Below, piece by piece: positions 57,795 through 64,000 of a stretch of 64,000 bases of DNA. The notes below the pieces were generated by a model, which was not told the DNA's origin, searched no databases, and saw nothing but the letters and a program-made list of their open reading frames with translations. The stretch covers positions 3,461 to 67,460 of the forward strand of contig CAYUPI010000031.1 in assembly GCA_964446585.1 (NCBI GenBank), in the 5' to 3' direction. The position numbers and the translations under genes are program-made. This DNA comes from CAYUPI01 sp964446585. GTDB taxonomy: Bacteria; Verrucomicrobiota; Verrucomicrobiia; Limisphaerales; UBA8199. The stretch's first letter is position 1. Every line of letters starts with the position of its first letter.

Positions 57795-60641
57795 ATGGGT
57801 AAAGCGTTGATTATCGCAGAGAAGCCTTCTGTGGCTGGCGACATTGCCCGCGCACTGGGCGGCTTTAAGAAACTTGAAGACTACTACGAGAGCGATCAGT
57901 TTGTGCTTTCGTCGGCCGTGGGCCATTTGCTCGAGCTGCGCGTCCCCGATCAATACGAGGTGAAACGCGGGAAGTGGACCTTTGCCCATCTGCCGGTTAT
58001 TCCTCCACATTTCGACCTAAAGCCAATCGAAAAGAATGAGGCGCGGCTGAAATTGCTGCTCAGGCTAATCAAACGGTCGGATGTCGCTTCGCTGATCAAT
58101 GCTTGCGACGCCGGGCGTGAGGGCGAACTGATTTTCCGTTACATCGTCCGGTATTCCAAATCCAACAAGCCAATCCGCCGGCTCTGGCTGCAATCCATGA
58201 CGCCAACGGCCATCCGCGAAGGATTCGAGCGCCTGCGCGAGGACGCAGCAATGTTGCCCCTGGCCGACGCTGCCGTCTGCCGCTCGGAGTCTGATTGGCT
58301 GGTGGGCATCAACGGAACGCGAGCGATGACGGCGTTCAACTCGAAAACGGGCGGCTTCCATCTCACGACCGTGGGCCGTGTGCAGACTCCGACGCTGGCG
58401 ATCCTGGTCGAACGCGAGGAACGCATCAAGAATTTCGTGTCGAAGGATTACTGGGAAATCCACGGCACATTCGGCGCGAAGGCGGGAGAATACCCGGGCC
58501 GCTGGTTCGACGAGAACTTTGCGAAAAAAGAGGGCGAGACCGACCTCAAAGCGGAGCGCGTCTGGGAGCTCAAGCGGGCCGAAGCCATTCGCGACAAATG
58601 CCTGGGCAAGCCGGGTGTCGTCACCGAGGAAAGCAAACCTACAACGCAGCTCTCGCCGTTGCTTTACGATTTGACCAGCTTGCAGCGCGAGGCCAATGGG
58701 CGGTTCGGATTCTCGGCCAAGAACACCTTGGGACTGGCTCAGGCGCTCTACGAAAAACACAAGGTGCTTACTTATCCGCGCACCGACTCGCGTGCATTGC
58801 CCGAGGACTATTTGGAGACGGTCAAGAAGACACTCGGCGTGCTGGGCCAAACTCAATATGCAGCGTTCGCGGACCAGATTCTGAAGAGCGACTGGGTCAA
58901 ACCCAACAAGCGCATTTTCAATAACGCCAAGGTGTCTGATCACTTTGCCATCATTCCCACCTCGCTCGCCCCCAAGCATCTGAGCGAGCCCGAGGCCAAG
59001 CTTTATGACATGGTTACGAAGCGATTTCTGGCGGTGTTTTATCCAGCGGCAGAATTCCTGGTAACCACGCGCATCACGCGGGTAGAGGGCGAGCCGTTCA
59101 AGAGCGAAGGCAAAGTGATGATGAATGCGGGCTGGATGGCGGTTTATGGCAAAGAAGCGCAAACCGAGGACTCGCCCACGCTGGCGCCGGTGCAGCCGAA
59201 CGAAACAGTGAAAACCTCGACAGTTGAGGTCCAGGCCAGCCAAACCAAGCCGCCCGCGCGCTTTACCGAAGCAACGCTGCTGAGCGCCATGGAAAGCGCC
59301 GGCAAACTGGTCGAAGACGAGGAATTGCGCGAGGCGATGAGCGAGAAGGGCCTGGGCACGCCGGCCACTCGCGCGCAAATCATCGAGGGCCTGATTTATG
59401 AAAAATACGTGCTTCGGCAGGGACGCGAACTGCAACCGACGGCCAAGGCGTTTTCGCTAATCGCTCTTCTGCGCGGGCTGGCAATTCCGGAGCTTTCGTC
59501 ACCGGAACTGACCGGGGACTGGGAGTTCAAGCTGCGCAGCATGGCGCGCGGGCAAATGAAGCGCCCGGAGTTCATGAAAGAGATCGCCAACATGACTCGC
59601 GAGATCGTTGCGAAGGCCAAGCGCCACGAGAGCGACACCGTCCCGGGCGATTTCGGCACCTTGAAGGTTCCTTGTCCGAATTGCGGTGGCGAAATTCACG
59701 AAAACTACAAAAAGTTTCAATGCCAGAAGTGTGACTTCGGGCTGTGGAAAATCGTAGCCAGCCGTCAGTTAGAGATTCCTGAAGTCGAGGAGCTTATTGC
59801 AAAACGCCAGGTGGGGCCGCTACAAGGCTTTCGCAGCAAACAAGGCAAGCCGTTCGCGGCAGTCATCAAGCTCACACCGGAATTGAAACCGGAGTTTGAT
59901 TTCGGCCAGAGCCAGGCGAATGAGGATGGCGCGGCCGCCAAAGTCGATTTCACCGGCCAGGAGCCCGTGGGAAAGTGCCCAAAGTGCGGCAGCCGCGTCT
60001 TCGAGACCTCGATGCATTACGTCTGCGAGAACACGGTCGGCCCTCAGCGCACATGCCACTTCCGACGTATCGGCAAAGTGATTTTGCAACAACCTATCGA
60101 GCGCGCGCAGGCGCAGAAGCTGCTTGAAACCGGCAAGACCGATCTGCTCGATAAGTTCATTTCGAAGAAAGGTCGGCCGTTCAAAGCGTTTCTCGCAACC
60201 AAAGATGGCGCCGTGGGTTTTGAATTCGCGCCCCGTGAATCCAAAGCCAGGACTCGCGCCGTGAAATCGGAGACGCCAAAGGAACCGGCGCCCAAAATCG
60301 ACTTCAGCGGCCAGGAACCGATTGGCAAATGTCCGAAGTGCGGCGGACAGGTTTTTGAAACCGAAGCAGGCTATTTGTGCGAGCGGTCGCAAGCGGACAA
60401 ACGGCCGTGCAAGTTCAAAATCAGTAAAACGATCTTGCAACAGCCGATTGAGCGCGCGCAGGCAGTGAAGCTTTTGACCGAGAACAGAACCGACTTGCTC
60501 AGAGACTTTATTTCCAAAACCGGCCGCCCGTTCCCGGCCTTCCTCGCAATGGATGATATGGGCAAAGTCACATTCGAGTTTCCTCCTCGGGAAGATGTGG
60601 AGTCGGGTGCAAAAGCCTCCCCCAGCCAGAGGGTGACGTAA
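57795..60641 (+). CDS. topB: DNA topoisomerase III-type (type IA) with three C-terminal repeats
   Basis: 948 residues from ATG 57795, six bases inside a TTG. Toprim domain (ALIIAEKPSVAGDIARALGG, NACDAGREGELIF), active-site tyrosine in LTYPRTDSRALP (Y327), GLGTPATRAQIIE, and QPTAKAFSLIALL. The C-terminus has three zinc-ribbon segments (CPNCGGEIHE; CPKCGSRVFE; CPKCGGQVFE), each followed by a repeat such as LQQPIERAQAQKLLETGKTD and FISKKGRPFKAFLA. Role: relaxing and decatenating DNA. The tail is longer than in E. coli TopB (653 residues). Confidence 0.92.
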   Translation: MGKALIIAEKPSVAGDIARALGGFKKLEDYYESDQFVLSSAVGHLLELRVPDQYEVKRGKWTFAHLPVIPPHFDLKPIEKNEARLKLLLRLIKRSDVASLINACDAGREGELIFRYIVRYSKSNKPIRRLWLQSMTPTAIREGFERLREDAAMLPLADAAVCRSESDWLVGINGTRAMTAFNSKTGGFHLTTVGRVQTPTLAILVEREERIKNFVSKDYWEIHGTFGAKAGEYPGRWFDENFAKKEGETDLKAERVWELKRAEAIRDKCLGKPGVVTEESKPTTQLSPLLYDLTSLQREANGRFGFSAKNTLGLAQALYEKHKVLTYPRTDSRALPEDYLETVKKTLGVLGQTQYAAFADQILKSDWVKPNKRIFNNAKVSDHFAIIPTSLAPKHLSEPEAKLYDMVTKRFLAVFYPAAEFLVTTRITRVEGEPFKSEGKVMMNAGWMAVYGKEAQTEDSPTLAPVQPNETVKTSTVEVQASQTKPPARFTEATLLSAMESAGKLVEDEELREAMSEKGLGTPATRAQIIEGLIYEKYVLRQGRELQPTAKAFSLIALLRGLAIPELSSPELTGDWEFKLRSMARGQMKRPEFMKEIANMTREIVAKAKRHESDTVPGDFGTLKVPCPNCGGEIHENYKKFQCQKCDFGLWKIVASRQLEIPEVEELIAKRQVGPLQGFRSKQGKPFAAVIKLTPELKPEFDFGQSQANEDGAAAKVDFTGQEPVGKCPKCGSRVFETSMHYVCENTVGPQRTCHFRRIGKVILQQPIERAQAQKLLETGKTDLLDKFISKKGRPFKAFLATKDGAVGFEFAPRESKARTRAVKSETPKEPAPKIDFSGQEPIGKCPKCGGQVFETEAGYLCERSQADKRPCKFKISKTILQQPIERAQAVKLLTENRTDLLRDFISKTGRPFPAFLAMDDMGKVTFEFPPREDVESGAKASPSQRVT

Positions 60642-60654
60642 CATTGAGCTCGGT

Positions 60655-60803
60655 GAACAAGCTCCAAACGCCAAGCCCCAAGCTCCAGAGAAACATCAAA
60701 CTCCAAACCGCAAAACCCGAGGGCGCGTCGGGCTGGGCTGTTGAGTTGATGTTTGGAGCTTGGAGGTTTTTTGGAGCTGCGAGTTTGGAGTTTGGAGTTT
60801 TTT
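60655..60803. repeat. AAGCTCCAAAC / GTTTGGAGCTTGGAG inverted repeat
   Basis: Left arm CAAGCTCCAAACGCCAAGCC and CAAACTCCAAACCGC; right arm GATGTTTGGAGCTTGGAGG and GTTTGGAGTTTGGAGTTT, with a G+C-rich centre. It fills the space between topB and the recombinase gene and may terminate transcription. Confidence 0.65.
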
Positions 60804-60809
60804 CCCGGT

Positions 60810-61772
60810 ATGCCTGACTCACCCGGTTCTCCGCCAACTACCCAAGACGTGCGAGTAAGGACGTTCCTCTCGCATCTGTCCACCGAACGCGGTGCTTCCG
60901 CCTACACGCAACGCAACTATCGACAAGCGCTGCTTGAGTTTTGCCAGTGGCACCGCTCGGAGCGACAGCAACCGCCCGCCTGGGAAAAATTGGGACGCGA
61001 TGATTTTCGAGGTTATCTGCGCTTCCTTGGCCGCCAAAATCTTGGGCGCGCGGCCATCCAATTGCGCTTCTGCGCGCTCCGGACATTCTTCAAATTCCTG
61101 ATCCGACAAGGGGTCGTCACCCTTTCACCGATCCGCGGCCTGGCGATGCCCAAGCCTGCGAAAAGGCTGCCGAAGTTTCTAACGCGACAGCAAATGGAAG
61201 ATCTCCTGGCTGCGCCGACCGAAATGCTCCCAACCAGCGCCTCCGACACGGCTCGCGTCAAAGCAGAATTCTTATGCCGTCGAGACCAGGCAATTTTGGA
61301 AACAATTTATTCCTGTGGGCTGCGCATCAGCGAGCTGTGCGGCCTGGTAGCGGCAGACATCGATTGGGGCGAGCGCCTCGTGCGCGTGCGTGGCAAGGGC
61401 AAAAAGGAACGATTAGTACCGATTGGCAAGACCGCGTTGCGCGCCATTCAGGAGCATTGGCAGTCGCTGCCGCATCTGCCCGACGGACAGTCCCCGGTTT
61501 TCCTGGCAGGCCGCGACAAGCTGAAATCGCTTTCAGCTCGGCACCTGCAATTGCGCCTCAAAAAATATTTGGCGCTCGCGGGCCTGGACCCGCACCTCAC
61601 GCCGCACAAACTCCGGCATAGTTACGCCACGCATTTGCTGGACGGCGGCGCCGATTTGCGCAGCGTCCAGGAATTACTCGGGCACGCGCATCTGGTCACG
61701 ACCCAGGTTTATACGCACCTGACAACGGAACGGCTGAAGCGCGCCTACGATAGCGCCCACCCGCGCGCCTGA
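60810..61772 (+). CDS. XerC/XerD-type tyrosine recombinase
   Basis: 320 residues from ATG 60810. N-terminal SAM-like domain (VRTFLSHLSTERGASAYTQR), then the catalytic domain with R in GLRISELCGLV, K in RGKGKKERLVPIG, HKLRHSYATHLL, LGHAHLVTTQVYTHL (nucleophile Y301) and the usual short tail. Length and motifs fit chromosomal XerC/XerD that resolve chromosome dimers at dif, rather than a phage integrase. No dif site was recognised nearby. Confidence 0.9.
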   Translation: MPDSPGSPPTTQDVRVRTFLSHLSTERGASAYTQRNYRQALLEFCQWHRSERQQPPAWEKLGRDDFRGYLRFLGRQNLGRAAIQLRFCALRTFFKFLIRQGVVTLSPIRGLAMPKPAKRLPKFLTRQQMEDLLAAPTEMLPTSASDTARVKAEFLCRRDQAILETIYSCGLRISELCGLVAADIDWGERLVRVRGKGKKERLVPIGKTALRAIQEHWQSLPHLPDGQSPVFLAGRDKLKSLSARHLQLRLKKYLALAGLDPHLTPHKLRHSYATHLLDGGADLRSVQELLGHAHLVTTQVYTHLTTERLKRAYDSAHPRA

Positions 61773-61818
61773 CCCTGCTGACGATTGCGGGTCCTCGTCC
61801 GACCCGATCTAGACCACG

Positions 61819-61967
61819 CTGAAAGCGGCGGAGAGCGCCCGTCCCCGGGCGCAGCAACGCAGCTACCGTAGGAACGCTGCAAAAGTCCCCTTGCGCATGC
61901 TGTCATGCAAATTGCTGCCCCCGGGGACGGTCGCCCTCAGTGCGCGCTCTACGGCCCGCTTTCATTG
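61819..61967. repeat. Long imperfect inverted repeat
   Basis: The left arm (GAAAGCGGCGGAGAGCGC then CCGTCCCCGGGCGCAGCAA) pairs with the right arm (TTGCTGCCCCCGGGGACGG then GCGCGCTCTACGGCCCGCTTTC). The right arm has about 15 extra bases. It is REP- or MITE-like, between the recombinase and the coiled-coil gene. Confidence 0.6.
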
Positions 61968-62039
61968 CGGGATCACGCTCCCCCAACCTAGCCGCAGGTT
62001 GACTTGGGCTCCTCAGCCGGATACTTTTCCTGGCGAGTG

Positions 62040-62768
62040 ATGCTCGAAACGATTGAAAAACTGTTGGTTTTGCAGGAGCGCGACCGACGCCTCCATCGGT
62101 TGCGAGGTGAGTTGAGCCAAATCGAACCTGAACGCCTGGCGTTGCGCGTCAAGGTTGTGGAGGCTCAACAGGGGCTCGACCAGGCAAAAGAGAGAGTCAA
62201 ACAACTCGAATCGGATCGCAAGAACCTCGAGCTGGATGTTGAGTCCAAGAAACAACTGATCGCAAAATACGCGCTGCAACAATTCCAGACCCGGAAAAAT
62301 GAAGAATACCGCGCGCTGGCCCATGAAATCGAGCTGTGCAATCAGGAGATTGTAAAGATCGAGGACCGCGAACTCGAGTTGATGGAGCAGGCAGAGGCCA
62401 CTCAAAAGGAGGTCGTGCGCAAGACTCTGGCCGCTACTGAAGTGCGAAAATTGGTGGAGGAGCAAACGACTCAACTGGGCACCCGGGAGCAGGCCTTGAA
62501 AAAAGAACTAGCGGAGTTGGAGCTGAATCGTGAGGAGCTGGCCATCGCGGCAGGCGAGAGCGCTCGCGCTCGGTACGAGCGGTTGGTCAAGAGCAAAGGC
62601 GAAAATGTCGTCGTCGGCGTACAGCATGGCGTTTGCGGTGGATGCCATATGCGGGTGCCACCTCAGTTGTTGGTGAGCTGTCAGGCGCAGCAGGAGTTGA
62701 TCACGTGCAGTAACTGCGGTCGCATTCTGTATTACAGTGGGGACATGGATCTGGCAGTGGCGGAGTAA
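62040..62768 (+). CDS. Coiled-coil zinc-ribbon protein (DUF164/CdsZ-like)
   Basis: 242 residues from ATG 62040. Two long coiled-coil helices fill about residues 1-185 (LLVLQERDRRLHRLRGELSQ). A C-terminal C4 zinc ribbon follows: VCGGCHMRVPPQ and ITCSNCGRILYY. The family is widespread (related to chlamydial CdsZ), often next to rnpB or RNase H genes, with roles suggested in translation or secretion. Here rnpB follows 203 bases downstream. Confidence 0.88.
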   Translation: MLETIEKLLVLQERDRRLHRLRGELSQIEPERLALRVKVVEAQQGLDQAKERVKQLESDRKNLELDVESKKQLIAKYALQQFQTRKNEEYRALAHEIELCNQEIVKIEDRELELMEQAEATQKEVVRKTLAATEVRKLVEEQTTQLGTREQALKKELAELELNREELAIAAGESARARYERLVKSKGENVVVGVQHGVCGGCHMRVPPQLLVSCQAQQELITCSNCGRILYYSGDMDLAVAE

Positions 62769-62777
62769 AGAGCCAAA

Positions 62778-62927
62778 ATTGCAACCTCCAACCTCCAAGC
62801 TCCAAAGCCCAAACAAAACCCAAGTCCCAAGCTCTAAAATCACAAGACGCCTCGAATCTCATGTGGTTTCGGAGCTCGGGATTTGTTTGGGATTTGGGTT
62901 TTGGAATTTGGGATTTTCCTACCTTGC
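62778..62927. repeat. CCAACCTCCAAGCTCC / GTTTGGGATTTGGG inverted repeat
   Basis: Left arm ACCTCCAACCTCCAAGCTCC and AAAGCCCAAACAAAACCC; right arm GGGATTTGTTTGGGATTTGG and TTTTGGAATTTGGGATT. Same family as at 22296. It lies between the zinc-ribbon gene and rnpB. Confidence 0.6.
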
Positions 62928-62971
62928 TCCTTGCCTTCGCCCTCGCCCGACGTTATATTTCCGCTGATTTT

Positions 62972-63423
62972 GGAAGGGCGGAGGATCGCTCCCTCGAAAG
63001 ATTTCGGGGGGGAGGAAAGTCCGAACACCATTGGGCGCGATGCCGCGTAACCCGCAGCCGCTTCTCCCGCTAACGCGAGAGCAAGGGACTTTGGGATACA
63101 CGTGGGAGGCGACGCCGCGAGGCGTCCCGACGGATAGTGCCACAGAAAACACACCGCCGACTCTGGGGATTTCAAATCTCCAATTGGAGATTTGAAATCC
63201 CCAGAGGGTAAGGGTGAAAAGGTGGGGTAAGAGCCCACCGCTCCGAGCGCAAGCGAGGAGGCACGGAAAACCACATCGGGTGCAAGGCCAAATAGGGGAC
63301 CACGGAGCGGCCCGCTCCAGTTTCCGCCAAAGCGGAATGGGTCCCGGGTACTGGCTGCTGAGACAAATGATTCTCTCCCCCGGGTAAAATCGGGGCAGAC
63401 AAAATTCGGCTTACAGCCCTTCC
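62972..63423 (+). ncRNA. rnpB: RNase P RNA (type A-like)
   Basis: Helix P1 is formed by GGAAGGGC (62972-62979) and GCCCTTCC (63416-63423). Universally conserved segments are in order: GGAGGAAAGTCCGAACACC, CACAGAAAACACACCGCC, GGGTAAGGGTGAAAAGGTG, GGTAAGAGCCCACCG, GCAAGGCCAAATAGGGG and ACAAAATTCGGCTTACAG. RNase P cleaves the 5' leader from tRNA precursors. An unusual perfect 46-base palindrome (63161-63206) replaces what I align as helix P9. Length about 452, longer than the 377 of E. coli. Confidence 0.95.
63161..63206. repeat. Perfect palindrome inside rnpB
   Basis: CTCTGGGGATTTCAAATCTC plus C, then AATT, then the exact inverse (GGAGATTTGAAATCCCCAGA plus G): 21-bp arms. The A+T-rich middle resembles the intergenic ATTTGAAATCTCC-type repeats, so it may be an inserted element. 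Confidence 0.8.
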
Positions 63424-63459
63424 AAAATCCTGTAGCCGCTTTCTTCGGAGCTAGGATCG

Positions 63460-63482
63460 GCGGCGCTCTGACGAGACGCCGC
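63460..63482. terminator. Hairpin after rnpB
   Basis: GCGGCGCTC and GAGACGCCGC form a stem with one bulge, 37 bases after the RNA's 3' end. No T-run follows, so a REP-type element is equally possible. Confidence 0.35.
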
Positions 63483-63502
63483 TACAATCTGAGGAGCGTT
63501 CC

Positions 63503-64000
63503 CTAGTCGTGTCTTTGGACCACTGCTGCGGGACCTGCTCTGCTGTTTCGATCAATGGCGGTGACGGCAATCACTTCGGGCAATGGCGGCGCCCAGGAGC
63601 GCGCAGTTTGGAAGGCGGGCAACACTTCCGTCTTCCACTCGTTGCCGCGCCGCGTTTGCAAAACCCAGAGCCAAGGTCGTTCGGCGTCGCCGGGGAGCCA
63701 GTTGACCTTCAAGGGATGTTCTTTTCCACCGCCGTGGGCAGTCAGTTCTGGTCTCGCCTCCGGCGCGTTCCCTAGCCACGGGGACGCCGGAACGAGCGCT
63801 GGCTGAAGATACACTTCTCGTGCAAGCGCGGAAGCCAAAGCGCCATTCCGCCTGAGACTCATCATATCCCAATGGATGTGTCCATCAGCGCCGGCCTGTC
63901 GGCGTGTGAGACGGATTTGATCGACAATCTCTTGCGGCGGCCACTTGCCGTTCGCCTTGGTCGAATCCAGCCCGGCCAACAGATGGCGGCCTGTCGGATT
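63503..64000 (-). CDS. C-terminal part of a GHL10-type glycoside hydrolase, 5' end outside window
   Basis: The frame is open from the stop TAG (63503-63505) to the right edge. At least 165 residues are visible. PTGRHLLAGLDSTKA, GHIHWDMMSLRRN and VYLQPALVPASPWLG are typical of the end of the family 10 glycosylhydrolase-like (YngK/DUF187) TIM-barrel, followed by a small beta-domain (WLWVLQTRRGNEWKTEVLP) that may be a fibronectin-like or carbohydrate-associated module. Such proteins are thought to act on cell-wall or plant polysaccharides. Signal and catalytic residues would lie outside the window. Confidence 0.75.
   Translation of the reverse strand, partial: NPTGRHLLAGLDSTKANGKWPPQEIVDQIRLTRRQAGADGHIHWDMMSLRRNGALASALAREVYLQPALVPASPWLGNAPEARPELTAHGGGKEHPLKVNWLPGDAERPWLWVLQTRRGNEWKTEVLPAFQTARSWAPPLPEVIAVTAIDRNSRAGPAAVVQRHD

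Noticed and set aside
1..64000. tRNA, rRNA and insertion-sequence genes
   Set aside because: Looked for by eye; no cloverleaf with a CCA-like end, no rRNA signature and no transposase was recognised. The only structured RNA gene supported is rnpB.

Overview
The window looks like a scaffold from a Verrucomicrobiota genome, probably subdivision 3 (Limisphaerales/Pedosphaera relatives). The evidence is the mix of gene families: ECF sigma factors next to WD40 serine/threonine kinases, DUF1559-type pseudopilins, a PVC-type dehydrogenase fused to HEAT repeats and cytochrome c, very large secreted HYR/beta-helix proteins, and many short intergenic hairpin repeats. The lineage is inferred from gene content; no marker gene settles it. 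A run of 100 N at 30682-30781 marks a scaffold gap, so this is probably a draft or metagenome assembly.

Region 1 (1-14786) is the unusual part. Two paralogous WD40 kinases (one entering from the left edge, one at 7457-10999 just after an ECF sigma factor) are each followed by a run of tiny genes. Those genes share almost the same 5' end: an A-rich ribosome-binding stretch and a leader of about 45 residues that begins MNDKFDELAKG and contains a twin-arginine motif (TRRGALKKF). The leaders end in an A-x-A-like cleavage site and are followed by short, cysteine-rich, highly variable cores. I count ten intact or near-intact small members, one leader-only truncation, one decayed copy, one leader attached to a 430-residue HAF-repeat protein, and one pseudopilin that carries only the first six leader residues. 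A similar candidate ECF-type promoter lies before five of these units. I read this as a leader-conserved, core-diversified exported peptide system, possibly controlled by the linked sigma factor and kinases. A CapA-like phosphoesterase gene sits between the two runs.

Region 2 (14900-34500) holds a phage-CII-like regulator, leuD, a FecR-TPR-outer-membrane-barrel protein paired with a CHASE2 adenylate cyclase, and two giant secreted proteins on the minus strand. The C-terminal 900 or so residues of the two giants are closely similar. A remnant of a cyclase tail between them records the duplication. A PAP2-like membrane protein and an S9-type lipoprotein hydrolase follow.

Region 3 (34800-64000) is more ordinary: a pseudopilin with a Gly/Asn-rich tail followed at once by a beta-CASP nuclease, a half-length carB, the PVC dehydrogenase, two HtrA-type proteases, phosphate acetyltransferase with its DRTGG-domain neighbour, a putative secreted metallopeptidase, a histidine kinase/response regulator pair with a nearby ankyrin-repeat protein that shares a candidate operator, malate synthase, topoisomerase III, a XerC/D recombinase, a coiled-coil zinc-ribbon protein, RNase P RNA, and the 3' end of a GHL10-type glycoside hydrolase.

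Short genomic repeats recur throughout. Several appear to have inserted inside genes without breaking the frame (kinase, CapA, histidine kinase) and one inside the RNase P RNA.
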